Below, in pieces: positions 5,489 through 7,417 of a stretch of 7,417 nt of DNA. The stretch comes from Acidobacteriota bacterium (GTDB taxonomy: Bacteria; Acidobacteriota; UBA890; WLXD01): positions 1 to 7,417 of the forward strand of contig JACZXM010000131.1 of NCBI GenBank assembly GCA_022571615.1, in the 5' to 3' direction. The position numbers were made by a program, and so were the translations under genes. Numbering within the stretch: the first letter of the stretch is position 1; each line of letters starts with the position of its first letter. The notes beneath the pieces are model-generated. The model ran no database searches and was not told where the DNA came from. It worked only from the letters and a program-made list of their open reading frames with translations.

Positions 5489-6748
5489 ATGGCCATCAGG
5501 AAGGCAGCTTCGGCAGGCAACGGCACCGTCACCACCACGCCGCGTACCCGGCCATCCGGTCCGCAGCCGGTAACGGCGCCGTCGCGGGTTCCCAAGCGCT
5601 CTGCCCGCCCGCTGGTGGTCACGGCCGACCGCAAGCCAGGGAAGCGAAAAGCGCTGCAAACAGGTTGCCGCCTCGCCGCGACCGAGCCGCTCCATGAACA
5701 CCTGCAGGCGCGGATAATGGGCCAGAACGGAGCCATCGACGCGCTCGTCTGTTCCTGGGCTCGTTTGCTGTCCGGACTGCGGGACCCGTCGCGACCTCTG
5801 TTGACGGCCCTGTTTCTCGGCCCCACGGGGGTGGGCAAGACCGAGACCGCCAAAGCCCTGGCAGAGGCACTGTTCGGAAGCGCTGATGCACTCACTCGCA
5901 TCGACTGCGAAGAGTACGCCCATGGTCACGAGGTGGCCAAGTTGCTGGGATCGCCGCCCGGTTACGTTGGCGCCGACATCGAGCCGCTATTGAGCCAGCA
6001 GCGCATCGACAACGCCCACTGGAACGTGCGCCAAGAGCACAGGGTCGATCCAGAGACGTCGCCGGCGCTGATCGAGCAGGTCCACAACCCGGAGCACAAG
6101 CTGTGCTCGATCGTGCTTTTCGACGAGATCGAGAAGGCACACCCGACGCTGTGGAACGCGCTCCTAGGAATTCTGGATGACGGTCGGGTGACGCTCGGCA
6201 ACAACCGGACGACCGATCTGACGCGGTCGATCATCCTGATGACCTCCAATGTCGGATCGCGCGAGATGAGCACGGCGCTTGAGAGGCGCACCGTCGGATT
6301 CCTCGAGGCGGGATCCGATCGCGATCCGGCCGACGGGGGAGCGACCCAACGGATCGCGTTGGCGGCCGCGCGCGAGGTGTTCCCGATCGAGTTCCTCAAT
6401 CGCTTTGACGAGGTTCTGGTGTACGCACCGCTCGAGCGCGAGCACCTCGAGGCCATCTTTCACAAGTTCCTCGATCAGATCGCACAGCGCGCCATGGACT
6501 TCGCGGGAATCCCGCTGCTCATCCGAGTCACCGAAACGGCGAAGGACTTCATCATCGCTCAGGGCACCGACCCACGCCTCGGAGCCCGGCCGTTGCGCCG
6601 TGCCATGGAGCGTCTCCTGGTCGACCCCCTGTCGCGCCTGATCGCATCGCAACAGGTGACCGAGGGCGACGTGGTGGACGTCGAGCTGGAGACCACGGAG
6701 TTGGTGTTCTATCGACTGCCGCGCAACGCCCGCACAATCGTCGCCTAG
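5489..6748 (+). CDS. Stand-alone ClpB/ClpA D2-type AAA+ ATPase
   Basis: A 419-residue AAA+ protein matching only the second ATPase ring (D2) and D2-small domain of Clp/Hsp100 unfoldases; the Clp N-domain, D1 and middle coiled coil are absent (full ClpB is about 860 residues). Residues 1-65 are basic, rich in Pro, Thr and Arg, and probably disordered. RIMGQNGAIDAL (75-86) begins the AAA+ core. Walker A is GPTGVGKT (111-118), the substrate-gripping pore loop GYVG is at 158-161, Walker B is IVLFDE (208-213), sensor 1 is N254 in MTSN, the arginine finger R305 is in FLNRFDE, and sensor 2 is R367 in GAR. All catalytic residues are present. Compared with ClpB, roughly 30 extra residues lie between the pore loop and Walker B (about 162-200). 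No IGL/F-type ClpP-binding loop is evident. Likely a hexameric threading ATPase for unfolding or disassembling a partner; the partner is unknown. Confidence 0.9.
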   Translation: MAIRKAASAGNGTVTTTPRTRPSGPQPVTAPSRVPKRSARPLVVTADRKPGKRKALQTGCRLAATEPLHEHLQARIMGQNGAIDALVCSWARLLSGLRDPSRPLLTALFLGPTGVGKTETAKALAEALFGSADALTRIDCEEYAHGHEVAKLLGSPPGYVGADIEPLLSQQRIDNAHWNVRQEHRVDPETSPALIEQVHNPEHKLCSIVLFDEIEKAHPTLWNALLGILDDGRVTLGNNRTTDLTRSIILMTSNVGSREMSTALERRTVGFLEAGSDRDPADGGATQRIALAAAREVFPIEFLNRFDEVLVYAPLEREHLEAIFHKFLDQIAQRAMDFAGIPLLIRVTETAKDFIIAQGTDPRLGARPLRRAMERLLVDPLSRLIASQQVTEGDVVDVELETTELVFYRLPRNARTIVA

Positions 6749-7417
6749 GCCTCGAACCGCTGCCGTAGCTCGAGCTTGACCACCTTGCCCATGGCGTTGT
6801 GCGGCAGTTGCTCGAGCACCAGGATCTGCCGCGGCACCTTGTACGGCGCCAGTCGCTCCTTGCACCAACTTCGGAGCGTGCTCAGCTCCGGGGCCTCATC
6901 GCCGGCAAGCACGAGGGCGGCGCACACGCGCTCGCCCCAATCCGGGTCGGCAACGCCGACCACGGCGGCGTCGGCGATCGCTTCGTGCTCGCGCAGTACC
7001 TCCTCGATCTCGAGCGCCGATACCTTGTAGCCACCGGTCTTGATGATATCGACGCTGCGTCGACCGAGGATGCTCCAATAGCCGTCCTGCACGACACCCT
7101 CATCGCCAGTGACAAACCAGCCGTCGCGAAAGCTCGCCGCGGTCTCCGCGGGGTGCTGCCAGTACTCCAGGAACACCTGTGGACCTCGCACCTGGATCTC
7201 CCCTCGGGTTCCATCCCCCACCGTCTTGCCGGCCTCGTCGACAATACGCGCCTGCACATCGGGAAACGGCCGCCCTACCGTACCGGCACGGCGCTCGCCG
7301 CCTACCGGGTTGCCCAGCGCCATGCCGATCTCGGTCATCCCGTAGCGCTCCAGCAGCCTATGCCCGGTGATCTGCTGCCATCGCTCCAGGATGGCCACCG
7401 GAAGCGCCGCGGAGCCC
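6745..7417 (-). CDS. Acyl-CoA synthetase, malonyl-CoA synthetase-like (ACSF3/MatB type), C-terminal part
   Basis: Member of the ANL adenylating superfamily, activating an acid with ATP and CoA in the cytosol. The visible 223 residues are the C-terminal part; the N-terminal half, including the P-loop, lies beyond the right edge. Visible motifs: GSAALP at the edge (before A5), YGMTE (25-29 of the fragment), TGD (103-105), the hinge and A8 region GRRSVDIIKTGGYK (118-131), and the A10 motif PHNAMGKV with the catalytic lysine K211. ERYGMTEIGMAL, DIIKTGGYKVSALEIE and LAPYKVP resemble human ACSF3 and bacterial MatB closely, so malonate (or methylmalonate) is the likely acid. The substrate-pocket arginine region is out of view, so a related fatty acid cannot be excluded. 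Its TAG stop overlaps the TAG stop of the convergent ATPase gene. Confidence 0.9.
   Translation of the reverse strand, partial: GSAALPVAILERWQQITGHRLLERYGMTEIGMALGNPVGGERRAGTVGRPFPDVQARIVDEAGKTVGDGTRGEIQVRGPQVFLEYWQHPAETAASFRDGWFVTGDEGVVQDGYWSILGRRSVDIIKTGGYKVSALEIEEVLREHEAIADAAVVGVADPDWGERVCAALVLAGDEAPELSTLRSWCKERLAPYKVPRQILVLEQLPHNAMGKVVKLELRQRFEA

Overview
The window is GC-rich, tightly packed bacterial chromosome with genes on both strands, good Shine-Dalgarno sequences and many secreted or membrane proteins. There is no rRNA or tRNA to fix the taxon. The protein style (secreted amidohydrolase, matrixin-type protease, signal-peptide NTF2-like protein, ACSF3-like acyl-CoA synthetase) suggests a soil or marine Acidobacteriota-like or similar environmental lineage. 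This is inference only.

Layout, left to right. (1) A membrane M48 (Ste24-like) zinc protease on the minus strand runs off the left edge. (2) A roughly 460-base gene-poor stretch holds a possible broken reading frame and leads to a promoter with a perfect extended -10 element. (3) That promoter serves a two-gene toxin-antitoxin module: a Gp49-like/RelE-superfamily toxin overlapped by an XRE antitoxin. (4) A 57-bp imperfect direct repeat, one copy at the start of the M48 gene and one just after the antitoxin, brackets the module. (5) The right-hand repeat abuts a matrixin-like zinc protease. Its reading frame continues upstream of its only usable start codon as far as the repeat, so its 5' end looks displaced or lost. 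(6) A small secreted NTF2-like (SnoaL/DUF4440-type) protein and a dCMP deaminase follow on the plus strand. (7) A secreted metal-dependent amidohydrolase lies on the minus strand, convergent with the deaminase. (8) Divergent from it is a single-ring ClpB/ClpA-D2-type AAA+ ATPase with a basic N-terminal tail and an insertion after the pore loop. An 18-bp inverted repeat touches its ribosome binding site. (9) The C-terminal half of a malonyl-CoA synthetase-like (ACSF3/MatB) enzyme runs off the right edge. Its stop codon overlaps the stop codon of the ATPase.

The genes do not form one obvious pathway. The toxin-antitoxin module looks like an accessory insertion between two zinc protease genes. 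I found no CRISPR array, insertion sequence, tRNA or recognisable defence system. The two signals most worth following are the repeat-bracketed toxin-antitoxin module with the 5'-displaced matrixin, and the stand-alone ClpB-D2-like ATPase with its upstream inverted repeat.
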